NCBI RefSeq assembly: GCF_007994225.1
Contig: NZ_VLLL01000009.1
Coordinates: 1 to 64,000 of the forward strand
Reading direction: 5' to 3'
DNA length: 64,000 bases
DNA from: Stackebrandtia albiflava
Lineage (GTDB): Bacteria; Actinomycetota; Actinomycetes; Mycobacteriales; Micromonosporaceae
Shown: piece by piece, positions 35,460-43,275 of the stretch
Layout: every line of letters starts with the position of its first letter
Numbering within the stretch: position 1 is the first letter of the stretch
Program-made: the position numbers and the translations under genes
The notes under the pieces: generated by a model
Database searches by the model: none
The model's input: only the letters and a program-made list of their open reading frames with translations
Told to the model about the DNA's origin: nothing

Positions 35460-36485
35460 GTGTCCGACCTGCCCGCTTTCATCGCCGGACTCCCGAAGGC
35501 GGAGCTGCACGTCCATCACGTGGGCTCGGCCTCGCTGCGGATCGTGTCGGAACTGGCGGCACGGCATCCCGACGGCCGGGTCCCCGCCGATCCCGAGGCG
35601 CTCGCCGAGTACTTCACGTTCCGCGACTTCGCGCACTTCATCGAGCTGTACCTGTCGGTCATGGATCTGGTCCGCAGCGCCGACGACGTCGCGATGCTCA
35701 CCTACGAGGTCGCCCGGGACATGGCCGCGCAGCAGATCCGGTACGCGGAGCTGACCGTCACCCCGTACAGCTCGGTCACGCGCGGTATCCCGGCGGAGGA
35801 GTTCATGGCCGCGATCGAGTCCGCGCGGCGCGACGCCGAACGGGACCTGGGCGTGGTGTTGCGCTGGTGCTTCGACATCCCCGGGGAGGCGGGCATCCCC
35901 GCCGCCGACCTGACCCTGGAACTGGCGTTGAAGCACCGGCCGGACGGGCTGATCGCCTTCGGTCTGGGCGGCCCCGAGATCGGCGTCCCCCGGCCGCAGT
36001 TCGCGCCGCACTTCGCGCAGGCGGTGGCCGCCGGCCTCCACAGCGTCCCGCACGCGGGCGAGACGACCGGTCCCGAGACGGTATGGGACGCGCTCCACCA
36101 CCTCAAGGCCGAACGGATCGGGCACGGCACCAGCGCCGCCACCGATCCCCGGCTGATGGCGCACCTGGCCGCGGAGGGCATCCCGCTGGAGGTGTGCCCC
36201 ACCTCGAACATCGCCACCCGCGCCGTCGCCGCGTTGGACGCGCACCCGCTGCGGATCCTGGTCGAGGCTGGGGTCCCGGTGTCGATCAACAGTGACGACC
36301 CGCCGATGTTCGGCACGAGCCTCAACGCCGAGTACGCGATCGCCGCCGAACTGCTGGGCCTCGACGAGACCGGGGTGGCCGCGCTGGCGACGGCCGCGGT
36401 GGACGCGTCGTTCGCCCCCGATGCGGTCAAGGCCGCGCTGCGCCGGGAGATATCCGACTACACGCGCCTCCACGGTCACGAATGA
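35460..36485 (+). CDS. add: Adenosine deaminase-family protein
   Basis: A 341-residue zinc-dependent amidohydrolase converting adenosine to inosine. Motifs in order: the zinc HxH in ELHVHHVGSASL, VVLRWCFDIPGEAG, SVPHAGETTGPETVW (His/Glu), ERIGHGTSA, CPTSNIATRAV and the zinc/catalytic Asp pair in NSDDPPMFGTSLNAEY. The N-terminal HHVGS replaces the usual HLDG, which occurs in ADA-like subgroups, so the preferred base may differ. AGGAG precedes the GTG start. Single-gene unit; purine salvage role. Confidence 0.9.
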   Translation: MSDLPAFIAGLPKAELHVHHVGSASLRIVSELAARHPDGRVPADPEALAEYFTFRDFAHFIELYLSVMDLVRSADDVAMLTYEVARDMAAQQIRYAELTVTPYSSVTRGIPAEEFMAAIESARRDAERDLGVVLRWCFDIPGEAGIPAADLTLELALKHRPDGLIAFGLGGPEIGVPRPQFAPHFAQAVAAGLHSVPHAGETTGPETVWDALHHLKAERIGHGTSAATDPRLMAHLAAEGIPLEVCPTSNIATRAVAALDAHPLRILVEAGVPVSINSDDPPMFGTSLNAEYAIAAELLGLDETGVAALATAAVDASFAPDAVKAALRREISDYTRLHGHE

Positions 36486-36566
36486 ACCGGGAGGCTCATC
36501 ACCCACTGCCATCACCGGATCACGGATTGCGGCACCCCACGGGATCTTAAGTGCCATGGTCGAGTC

Positions 36567-36968
36567 ATGAACCGAAAATGGCTGATAAGAACCGCGCTGG
36601 CGCTCGTCGCCAACGCCGTCGCACTCGCGATCGCCGCCTTGGTGCTGCCGAGGTTCGAGATCGGATCGTTCTGGCTGTTCGTCCTGGCGGTGGTCGTATT
36701 CACCGTCGCGACCATGGCCGTCAAGGCACTGCTCGGCAGGTTCAACCGGCTGGGCACGTGGGCGGCCGGCCTGGTCACGACCTGGCTGGCGCTGCTGGTG
36801 ACCGACATCCTGTCACGGGGCATCCAGATCGAGGGCTTCTTCACCTGGGTGTTCGCGACCGTGATCGTCTGGCTGGGAACCCTGGCCTACGACCTGATCG
36901 ACGACCGCGCCTTCGCGGAGGTCGACCGGAGGATCCCGGGCTCGGGACCGAGCGCCCGGCCGACCTGA
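36567..36968 (+). CDS. Phage-holin-superfamily-like small membrane protein
   Basis: A 133-residue protein with four transmembrane helices (LIRTALALVANAVALAIAAL, FWLFVLAVVVFTVATMAVKA, WAAGLVTTWLALLVTDIL, FFTWVFATVIVWLGTLAYDL). It matches the 4-TMS 'phage holin family IV'-type proteins found in actinobacterial chromosomes. There is no phage context, so this is probably a housekeeping membrane protein despite the family name. It is convergent with the RNase HI gene, 15 bp apart. Confidence 0.75.
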   Translation: MNRKWLIRTALALVANAVALAIAALVLPRFEIGSFWLFVLAVVVFTVATMAVKALLGRFNRLGTWAAGLVTTWLALLVTDILSRGIQIEGFFTWVFATVIVWLGTLAYDLIDDRAFAEVDRRIPGSGPSARPT

Positions 36969-36983
36969 CCGCCGCCGCCCGAA

Positions 36984-37397
36984 TCAGCGCCCGTCGTCCA
37001 TGGCCTGGTTGGCCAGGGCGTCGGCGCGCAGGTTCTCGGCGCGCGGCACCCAGTGAAAGCTCACCGACTCGAACTCGCCGACCAGGGCGAGCGCCTCGGC
37101 GGCGAGCGGCTTCAACCCGGGGTGCCGCACCTTCCAGTTACCGCTCATCTGCTCCACCACCAGCCGGGAGTCCATCCGGACCTCGGCGTGGACGGCACCC
37201 AGTTCCCGCGCCGCCGCCAGTCCCGCGATGAGGCCCCGGTACTCGGCCACGTTGTTCGTGGTGACGCCCAGGAACCCCGACCGGTCCAGCAACTCCTGCC
37301 CGTCGGCGTCCAGGACGACGGCCCCGTACCCGGCCGGCCCCGGATTGCCCCGGGATCCGCCGTCCGCCTCGATGACGACCTTGCCGATCCGGCTCAC
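36984..37397 (-). CDS. Ribonuclease HI-like protein
   Basis: A 137-residue RNase H-fold nuclease cleaving RNA in RNA/DNA hybrids. The catalytic carboxylates are visible: Asp in VVIEADGGSRGNPGPAGYG, Glu in NNVAEYRGLIAG, Asp in EVRMDSRLVVEQM and Asp in LRADALANQAMD. In mycobacteria and many actinomycetes this domain is fused to a CobC-type phosphatase; here the protein ends after the RNase domain. The GTG at 37397 overlaps the stop of the zinc-ribbon gene. Last of a five-gene overlapping operon. Confidence 0.88.
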   Translation of the reverse strand: MSRIGKVVIEADGGSRGNPGPAGYGAVVLDADGQELLDRSGFLGVTTNNVAEYRGLIAGLAAARELGAVHAEVRMDSRLVVEQMSGNWKVRHPGLKPLAAEALALVGEFESVSFHWVPRAENLRADALANQAMDDGR

Positions 37398-38131
37398 AGA
37401 CCCGACTCCCCCGTCCGCACCAGGATCGCCCGGCAGTTGTCGCACCGCATCACGTCCGACGGCGCCGCACTGCGCAGCTCGGCCAGTTCGGCACCGGACT
37501 GCTCGATCCGGCACGACTCGCAACGCCGCTGCCTCAGCATCGCCGCCGCGATCGGTTTGGTCTTGCGGATCTTCTCGTACAACGCGACGAGGTCGGCGGG
37601 GATGTCGGCCGCGATGGCGTCACGGGCGGCACGCTGCGCGGCGGCCTCCGCGTCGATGGAGGCCGCGGCGGCGTCACGGGCGGCGGTGACCTCGGCGAGC
37701 TCGGCGCGGCGTTCGGCGAGCAGCTTCCCCTCGGCGGCCTCCTGTTCGGCCACGGCCTCCCGGCGTTCCATGAGTTCGAGCTGCTGATCCTCCAATTCGG
37801 ACTGGCGGCGGGCCAGCGTCTCCAGTTCGTGGGCCAGGCTCGTCAGTTCCTTGGCGCCGGCGGCCCCGGAGTCCTGCCGGGCGCGGTCACGGTCGGCGCG
37901 GTTGCGGACCTGTTCGATCTCGCGTTCCACCCGGGCGATGTCCCGATCGAGATCGGAGGCGGCGGCCTCGAACCGGGCCTGGTTGTCGGTGGTGGTGTTG
38001 ACCAGGCCGGTGAGTTCCGTGATCACGGCCTCCTCCGGCAGGTGAGTGCGGCGATGGGTCAGCTGGGTCAGTGCCGTGTCGGCCTGCTGGAGGTCCAACA
38101 GGCGGCGTTGGTCGGCCGGATCGGCGTGCAC
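37394..38131 (-). CDS. C4-type zinc-ribbon coiled-coil protein
   Basis: A 245-residue protein. Residues about 30-170 form a long charged coiled coil (LDRDIARVEREIEQVRNRAD, LAHELETLARRQSELEDQQL). The C-terminus has two C-x-x-C pairs (RRCESCRI, MRCDNCRAIL) forming a zinc ribbon. It matches the conserved Rv2229c-type protein between Nif3 and RNase HI genes in actinobacteria. The molecular role is unresolved. The GTG at 38131 has AGGAG 5 nt upstream and fits the usual start; an ATG at 38158 overlapping the Nif3 stop is the alternative. Confidence 0.88.
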   Translation of the reverse strand: MHADPADQRRLLDLQQADTALTQLTHRRTHLPEEAVITELTGLVNTTTDNQARFEAAASDLDRDIARVEREIEQVRNRADRDRARQDSGAAGAKELTSLAHELETLARRQSELEDQQLELMERREAVAEQEAAEGKLLAERRAELAEVTAARDAAAASIDAEAAAQRAARDAIAADIPADLVALYEKIRKTKPIAAAMLRQRRCESCRIEQSGAELAELRSAAPSDVMRCDNCRAILVRTGESGL

Positions 38132-38154
38132 GCGCTCTCCTCGGTGTGGAGTTG

Positions 38155-38964
38155 TCATACCCGGGACGCGCGGTGAACGGTCCACGGGTCGGTGTTGTGG
38201 TCACTCACCACGGTATCGACGTCGCACGCGGCGCGCACCTGGGCCGCCACCAAGTCGAGCCACGGCCACTCCGTCGCCCAGTGCGCGGCGTCGATCAACG
38301 CCGGGCCACCGGTCTCGGCGAACTCCCCGGCGACGTGATGCCGCAGGTCGGCGGTGACGAACGCGTCCACACCGGCACGAGCGGCGTCGGCGAGGTACCC
38401 GTCGCCGGCGCCTCCCGACACCGCCACGGTCCGTACGGGGCGGTCGGGGTCGCCCGAGGCACGCACACCCCAGGTCGTCGCGGGCAGCGCCGAGGCCACC
38501 CGGGCGGTGAAGTCGGCGAGGGACACGGTCGTGGCGAGCTCGCCGATCCGTCCGATGCCGCGCGGCCCGTCGTCCACCGGTGACAACGGCCGCAGGCCGG
38601 AAAGCCCCAGGGCGGTCGCCAAGGCGTCCGACACGCCGGGCGAGGCGACGTCGGCGTTGGTGTGGGCGGTGTACAGGCCCGTCCCGTTCTCGATCAGCCG
38701 GTGCACCACGTCGCCCTTGTAGCCGGTCGGGTCCAGACTGGACACTCCGCGCAACAGCAGCGGGTGATGGGTGACGATCATGCCGGCGCCCACCTCCTCC
38801 GCCTCCCGCACCGTCGCCGGGACACAGTCGACGGAGAACAGGACCCGGTCCACCCGTCGCTCGGGACGGCCGCACACCGGCCCCACCCGGTCCCAGTCTG
38901 CCGCCCACTCACGGGGGTAGAGCTCGTCGAGGGCGGCGATGATCCGTCCGATCGTGGCACTCAC
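38155..38964 (-). CDS. Nif3-like dinuclear metal centre hexameric protein
   Basis: A 269-residue member of the Nif3/YqfO (GTP cyclohydrolase I type 2-like) family. Metal-ligand motifs are GMIVTHHPLLLRGVSSLD, LYTAHTNADVASPGV, AFVTADLRHHVAGEFA and LIDAAHWATEWPW. The protein forms toroidal hexamers; the physiological reaction is unknown. The GTG at 38964 forms a GTGA overlap with the stop of the flavoprotein gene, which decides the start. Confidence 0.9.
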   Translation of the reverse strand: MSATIGRIIAALDELYPREWAADWDRVGPVCGRPERRVDRVLFSVDCVPATVREAEEVGAGMIVTHHPLLLRGVSSLDPTGYKGDVVHRLIENGTGLYTAHTNADVASPGVSDALATALGLSGLRPLSPVDDGPRGIGRIGELATTVSLADFTARVASALPATTWGVRASGDPDRPVRTVAVSGGAGDGYLADAARAGVDAFVTADLRHHVAGEFAETGGPALIDAAHWATEWPWLDLVAAQVRAACDVDTVVSDHNTDPWTVHRASRV

Positions 38965-39536
38965 CGGCGCGAGCGTACTGGACGCAGATCCCGGACCGTG
39001 TGCCACACCCGCCGCCACGGGAACGCGTCCCGGGACGGGCCGCCCTCCCCCGGCGGATGCAGCGGATGGAAGTCGTCCCCGAACAGGACCGTGACACCAC
39101 AGGAGCGCAACAGGTCCAGGCTGTTCCGGAACGCCGGGTGCGCGGTGTGCGCCCGGTTGCTGTACGGGACGGCCACGATCGGGCAGTCCCGGCCCAGCGC
39201 CTCCGTCAACAGGCCCAACGCGAGCGTGTCACCGATACCCGCCGCCCACTTGTTGACGGTGTTGACCGTCGCCGGGACGACCGCCATGACGTCTGCGTAG
39301 GGCACGTCCACCGGGTCGGCCGGGTGCCGGTAACTGCTGTGGACCGGATTGCCGGTCGTCCGCGCGGCGGCGTCCACGTCGAAGAACCTGGTGCCGTACG
39401 GGGTGGCGACCACCCACACGTCCCAGTCCTCGGCCACCGCCGGGCGCAACATCCGGTCGATGTCACGCGCCAGCGGTGAACCGCACACGACGACCTGGAG
39501 CACCGGCCGGTCCGATGCGGCGGGTCCGGGACTCAT
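38961..39536 (-). CDS. Flavoprotein (phosphopantothenoylcysteine decarboxylase-like)
   Basis: A 191-residue HFCD-family flavoprotein. It starts VLQVVVCGSPLARDIDRMLR. The flavin/active-site loop reads AVVPATVNTVNKWAAGIGDT, analogous to PASxNTxxKxxxGxxD in PPC decarboxylases and LanD-type enzymes, and PIVAVPYSNRAHTAHPAF follows. Substrate unknown. It is coupled on both sides (ATGA with the XRE regulator, GTGA with Nif3). Its association with an XRE/TPR regulator is common in actinomycetes. Confidence 0.8.
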   Translation of the reverse strand: MSPGPAASDRPVLQVVVCGSPLARDIDRMLRPAVAEDWDVWVVATPYGTRFFDVDAAARTTGNPVHSSYRHPADPVDVPYADVMAVVPATVNTVNKWAAGIGDTLALGLLTEALGRDCPIVAVPYSNRAHTAHPAFRNSLDLLRSCGVTVLFGDDFHPLHPPGEGGPSRDAFPWRRVWHTVRDLRPVRSRR

Positions 39537-40777
39537 GCGGTGATACCCATCCGATCGGCCAGTTGCCGCACCGGCAGCGGCGTCTTCGTCCCGTTTCCGC
39601 GACGCAGGACGTCGGTCAGGATGTCGTGTGCCAACGGTCGGCACCGTATCTCGCTGGTGGCGGCCTGGTCGGCGGCCAACAGTGCGCGGCCGGCCCGTTC
39701 CAGGTCGCCGATCTGGGCGCAGCCCCGCGCCAGGTCGAGGAAGTGATGGGCGCGCCGTTCGGGCACCAGCGCGGCCAACGCGTGGTCGGGGATGCGCTGG
39801 TGCACCTGGAGCGCCATGCGGCCCTCGCCCAGTTCCACGTAGGCGGCCGCGCGGTGCAGTTCCACGTTCGTCGGCCCGAAGGACGTCCAGTAGTAGTTGG
39901 CGCCGTCGCCGACCTGTTCGGCCGCCTGTTGCGCCGAGTCCAGTAGATCCCTGGTGGTGGCGGCGTCTCCGGTCAGGGACGCCGCCATCGCGCCCTGGAG
40001 CAGCAGGGCGCCGTACACGCTCAAGGCCGCCCGGTTGTTCTTGGCCTCCACACCCAGTTCGGTGAGGATGCCGTGCGCGACCTGCACGTTGAGGTCGAGT
40101 GCCGCCTCGAACCGGCCCAGTGACCGCAGGGCGTTGGCGACCCGGGTCGTGGCGATACCGATCAGGAGCGGATCGTCGCATCGTTGCGCGGCCCCGATCG
40201 CGCGGTCGGCGGCGAGCCACGCCAGTTGCGACTCTCCGAGTTTGCGCAACACGGTGGACGCTATCTGGTACACCTGCGTGAGCAGCCCGGCCGCCTCGGC
40301 GCGGGCGTCGCCCCGGGCCTGTTCCTCGGCCACCGGAGCGGCCTTGAGCAGGTCGATCAGGGTGCGGGCGAGGGCCGGGTAGTTGGCCTTCTCGTAGGCG
40401 TACCAGGCGTGGTTCACGGCCTTGCGCAGTTCCGGGAGCGGGGGCGTCTCGATGGGCGCCGCGCCCAGGTACTTGCCCAGCCGTTCGTACCTCTCCAGCG
40501 ACGCCCTGATGTTGTCGACCTCCACCTGGTCGATGCAGTTGGCGTGGTCGTTGCGGCGCTGCACGTCGCGGCCCATCAACTGCTGGGTGTCGATGGACAG
40601 CGCGTCGGCTATCTCGTTGAGGACGGAGAACTTGTCGAGCCGGCGAACCCCACGTTCGACCTTGTCGACCCAGCTCTTGGACTTTCCTATCGCGTCGGCG
40701 AACACCTGTTGGGACATGCCGCGACGTTGTCGCCAATACGCGACGCGCCGCCCTATCGGCTGATCAGACCACTCCAT
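39533..40777 (-). CDS. XRE-family regulator with TPR-like C-terminal region
   Basis: A 414-residue regulator. Residues 8-65 are a Cro/C1-type HTH (VAYWRQRRGMSQQVFADAIG, SKSWVDKVERGVRRLDKFSV). The remainder is a helical-repeat domain (LAWLAADRAIGAAQRCDDPL, ANALRSLGRFEAALDLNVQV, RAAAYVELGEGRMALQVHQR), as in actinomycete XRE/TPR regulators. The ATG at 40777 begins MEWSDQPIGRRV with GGTGGGG just upstream. First gene of the overlapping operon leading to RNase HI, so it may control its own operon. Confidence 0.85.
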   Translation of the reverse strand: MEWSDQPIGRRVAYWRQRRGMSQQVFADAIGKSKSWVDKVERGVRRLDKFSVLNEIADALSIDTQQLMGRDVQRRNDHANCIDQVEVDNIRASLERYERLGKYLGAAPIETPPLPELRKAVNHAWYAYEKANYPALARTLIDLLKAAPVAEEQARGDARAEAAGLLTQVYQIASTVLRKLGESQLAWLAADRAIGAAQRCDDPLLIGIATTRVANALRSLGRFEAALDLNVQVAHGILTELGVEAKNNRAALSVYGALLLQGAMAASLTGDAATTRDLLDSAQQAAEQVGDGANYYWTSFGPTNVELHRAAAYVELGEGRMALQVHQRIPDHALAALVPERRAHHFLDLARGCAQIGDLERAGRALLAADQAATSEIRCRPLAHDILTDVLRRGNGTKTPLPVRQLADRMGITA

Positions 40778-41124
40778 GTCGACCCCACCGTCTCTATTGG
40801 AGTTGAGGCCGAGGCGGCCTCGCGGATATTGAGATGTACCGGTCGACGCGTTCCGCCCGGAGGGGCGGTGCACCCGGCGCGACCGATCGAACTGCCAACC
40901 CTGTTTCCTGGGCACGCCATCGTATTTACACCGACCGTCTGCAAGGCGCAACGATCAGTCGTGCCAGATGGTCACGGCCGACCACAGGCGAGTACGCATA
41001 TTCCCATTCGTCGCTTCAGAAGGAATCGTTTACGCGCAACCCGATCGGGCGGAGAAACCCGTGGCGACCGCGCCACTTTCGTGACATCCCGTGGCCGGAC
41101 GACGACTCGGTCGTTGTGTCGGAT
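40778..41124. other. 347-bp gap without a recognisable gene
   Basis: Between the XRE operon and a small membrane ORF. An AATAGA hexamer on the minus strand at about 40793-40798 could be the -10 of the XRE gene. No RNA gene, repeat or further ORF is convincing here. Confidence 0.3.
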
Positions 41125-41346
41125 ATGCGACAACCATTGCGATCCAGCAGACCCATCCGCCCCTGGCGGGCCGCCAGATGGGCCACCACGGTGATCGCGT
41201 CGTTCGCCGGCCTGGGCTTCGCACTCGCGTCCCGTGGCGTCGGAGGGTGGCTGTTCGTGACCGCCGTCGTCGTCACCGGCGCGGTCGCGTGGGGGATGTT
41301 CCCGTCCCCCGGTGCCCGCGCCGGCGGCGGAACCGTCGGTCAGTAA
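41125..41346 (+). CDS. Small two-helix membrane protein, hypothetical
   Basis: A 73-residue ORF with a basic N-terminus (SSRPIRPWRAARW) and two hydrophobic segments (ATTVIASFAGLGFALA; GWLFVTAVVVTGAVAWGMF), followed by a Gly-rich tail. Its stop overlaps the stop of the convergent binding-protein gene by 7 bp. No clear SD precedes the ATG. Composition and topology suggest a real membrane peptide, but no family is recognised. Confidence 0.45.
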   Translation: MRQPLRSSRPIRPWRAARWATTVIASFAGLGFALASRGVGGWLFVTAVVVTGAVAWGMFPSPGARAGGGTVGQ

Positions 41347-42242
41347 CGCACGATCTTGGGGTGCTCCTCCGGTGCGGGCGCACCGGCCGTCTCCAGGGTC
41401 CGGGAGAACGCCCGGTTCCAGTCGCCGTTGCTGTACGCCTCCTCCAGGGTGGCGTTGACGAACTCGCGGAGCTCCGGAGAACCGTGCGGCAGCCCGATTC
41501 CGTAGGGCTCGGAGGTGAACAGGTTCTCCGAGACCGAGAACTCCTCCGGCCACTGCTTGGAGAATCCGTACAGGATCACGTTGTCGGTGCTGACCGCGTC
41601 GACGGTGCCACTGCGAAGCGCCTCCACGCAACTGGAGTAGTCGCGCATCGGACTCAAGTCCGCCTGAGGCGCCAACTGCTCGATCGTCGCCGCCGAGGTC
41701 GATCCGGTCGCCGCGCAGACCCGCCGCCCCGCCAGGTCGTCGACGTCCGAGATCTCCTCGCCCCGCAACGTCATGATCGACTGCCCGGCCTCGTAGTAGG
41801 GACCGGCGAAGTCCACGAGCTCCTTGCGCTCGTCGGTGATGGTGTAGGTCGCCACCACCATGTCGGCGACCCCCTCCTGGAGGTACGTCTCCCGGTTGCC
41901 CGCGACGGTCTCGATGAAGTCGAGGTTCTCCCCCTCCGCCACGTAACCGAAGATGCGCTGCGCCAGGATGCGGCCGATCTCGGCGTCGAAACCCTCGATG
42001 CGGCCGGTGGCGTCGTCGCGCATACCGGTGAGCGGCTGGTCGAACCGCGCACCGATCACCAGCCGTCCCCGCTCCCGGATCTCCAGGATCTCCTCCGGCA
42101 TGTCGGCCTCGTCGGCCATCTCCATGACGTAGTCGCTGGGCACGTCGGTCGGGTCGACCGAGCTGGCCGCCTGGCAGGCCGAAGCCACCAGCATGACGGC
42201 CGCGAAGGACGCAAGCGAAGCCAGTTTCCGCCTCAGAAGCAC
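41340..42242 (-). CDS. Glutamate-type ABC transporter substrate-binding lipoprotein
   Basis: A 300-residue periplasmic-binding-protein class 3 lipoprotein. A lipoprotein signal ends in LVASAC with Cys23 as the lipidation site. The mature domain shows LVIGARFDQPLTG, FDAEIGRILAQRIFG, TYTITDERKELVDFAGPYY and VDAVSTDNVILYGF, as in GluB-type proteins for glutamate/aspartate. No permease or ATPase gene is adjacent, so it is an orphan that must use another transporter or act as a sensor. Its stop overlaps the convergent small ORF. Confidence 0.88.
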   Translation of the reverse strand: MLLRRKLASLASFAAVMLVASACQAASSVDPTDVPSDYVMEMADEADMPEEILEIRERGRLVIGARFDQPLTGMRDDATGRIEGFDAEIGRILAQRIFGYVAEGENLDFIETVAGNRETYLQEGVADMVVATYTITDERKELVDFAGPYYEAGQSIMTLRGEEISDVDDLAGRRVCAATGSTSAATIEQLAPQADLSPMRDYSSCVEALRSGTVDAVSTDNVILYGFSKQWPEEFSVSENLFTSEPYGIGLPHGSPELREFVNATLEEAYSNGDWNRAFSRTLETAGAPAPEEHPKIVRY

Positions 42243-42476
42243 GATGTGGGGCCTTTCTGTGCCGGGGGACGCGACGGCAGGGGGGTAGACGCGGTTTCAC
42301 GCCAGTGCGACTCTACGCCAACCGGCCGATCCGATAGCCACATGTCAATATCCATTCGATATCGACCCGGCGCCCGGATCCGGTGCGTGGAACGCTCGGC
42401 ACATTGTGCCCGACCCGCCACGGCCACCGTGACCGGCTCCACCCTCGCCGAACCGCCCACACGCCCCGAACCGGAT

Positions 42477-42482
42477 TAGGCT
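42477..42482 (+). promoter_or_regulatory. -10 element TAGGCT of leaderless lipB
   Basis: TAGGCT ends 7 nt before the GTG of lipB and no SD is present. The same hexamer precedes lipA at nearly the same spacing. Confidence 0.5.
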
Positions 42483-42489
42483 GATATCC

Positions 42490-43140
42490 GTGACGACTAC
42501 GGCTTCCCGCCGCCCGCTGAGCATCCACAAGCCCGGCCTGGTCGAATACCAGGAGGCATGGGAGCAGCAGAAGCGGCTGCAACAGCAACGCATCGACGAT
42601 CACATCGACGACACCGTACTGCTCCTGGAGCACCCCAGCGTCTACACCGCCGGACGCCGCACCGAGGCGTGGGCGCTGCCTCAGGACGGCACCCCGGTGG
42701 TGGAGGTGGACCGTGGCGGCCAGATCACGTGGCACGGCCCCGGACAGATCGTCGGCTATCCGATCGTGAAGCTCAGCAAGCCGATCGACGTGGTCAAGTA
42801 CGTGCGGCGTGTGGAACGCATGCTGATGGGCGTGTGCGCCGAGTTCGGCATCGACACCATCCAGGTGCCCGACCGGACCGGCGTGTGGCTCGCCGCCGAC
42901 GACCGCGGCCCCGAAAGGAAGATCGCCGCCCTCGGAGTACGGGTGCGCTGGGCGGTCACCATGCACGGGTTCGCGCTCAACTGCGACTGCGACATGACGT
43001 ACTACGACCGGATCGCCCCGTGCGCCATCACCGACGCCGGTGTCACCTCGCTCAGCCGGGAGCTGGGCCGGCCGGTGACGGTGGCCGAGGTCATGCCGAT
43101 CGTGGAGGCCCGGTTGCCCGAGATCCTCGAAACCCCCTGA
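42490..43140 (+). CDS. lipB: Octanoyl-ACP:protein octanoyltransferase
   Basis: A 216-residue enzyme transferring octanoyl from ACP to lipoyl domains of E2/H proteins, step one of lipoate synthesis. The substrate-binding motif [20 protein letters not shown], the catalytic Lys in [10 protein letters not shown] and the catalytic Cys near residue 178 in [15 protein letters not shown] are intact. The GTG start is directly downstream of a TAGGCT hexamer. It is unlinked to lipA (9 kb away); usually the two are closer. Confidence 0.95.
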   Translation: MTTTASRRPLSIHKPGLVEYQEAWEQQKRLQQQRIDDHIDDTVLLLEHPSVYTAGRRTEAWALPQDGTPVVEVDRGGQITWHGPGQIVGYPIVKLSKPIDVVKYVRRVERMLMGVCAEFGIDTIQVPDRTGVWLAADDRGPERKIAALGVRVRWAVTMHGFALNCDCDMTYYDRIAPCAITDAGVTSLSRELGRPVTVAEVMPIVEARLPEILETP

Positions 43141-43174
43141 CCCCTCCCCCTTCCGCTTGGTCCTCGCCGGGTCG

Positions 43175-43267
43175 CGCTTGGTCCCCGCCGGGAACGGACA
43201 TACGACACATTTGCGCCCATTTCGGGCACTTCGTGCGGTGTGTCGTCCATCCGGCGGGGACCAAGCG
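43175..43267. repeat. Nested inverted-repeat element between lipB and aspS2
   Basis: Outer arms 43175-43191 and 43251-43267 (CGCTTGGTCCCCGCCGG) are perfectly complementary over 17 bp. Inner arms 43202-43209/43239-43246 (ACGACACA) form a second stem enclosing small hairpins GCCC/GGGC and GCAC/GTGC. A partial direct copy of the outer arm begins at 43154. It probably terminates both convergent genes but is larger than the other terminators here. Confidence 0.7.
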
Positions 43268-43275
43268 GGCCGGGT

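Noticed and set aside
36567-36968. Prophage remnant suggested by a holin-family protein
   Set aside because: No integrase, structural or lysis genes are nearby; such holin-superfamily proteins are ordinary chromosomal membrane proteins in actinobacteria.
38961-40736. Flavoprotein as a 591-residue fusion
   Set aside because: The flavoprotein domain starts at 39536 in an ATGA overlap; the upstream frame is a shadow of the XRE regulator.
43141-43275. CRISPR or integron attC site
   Set aside because: There is only a single nested hairpin with one partial repeat; no repeat-spacer array, cas genes or integrase anywhere in the window.
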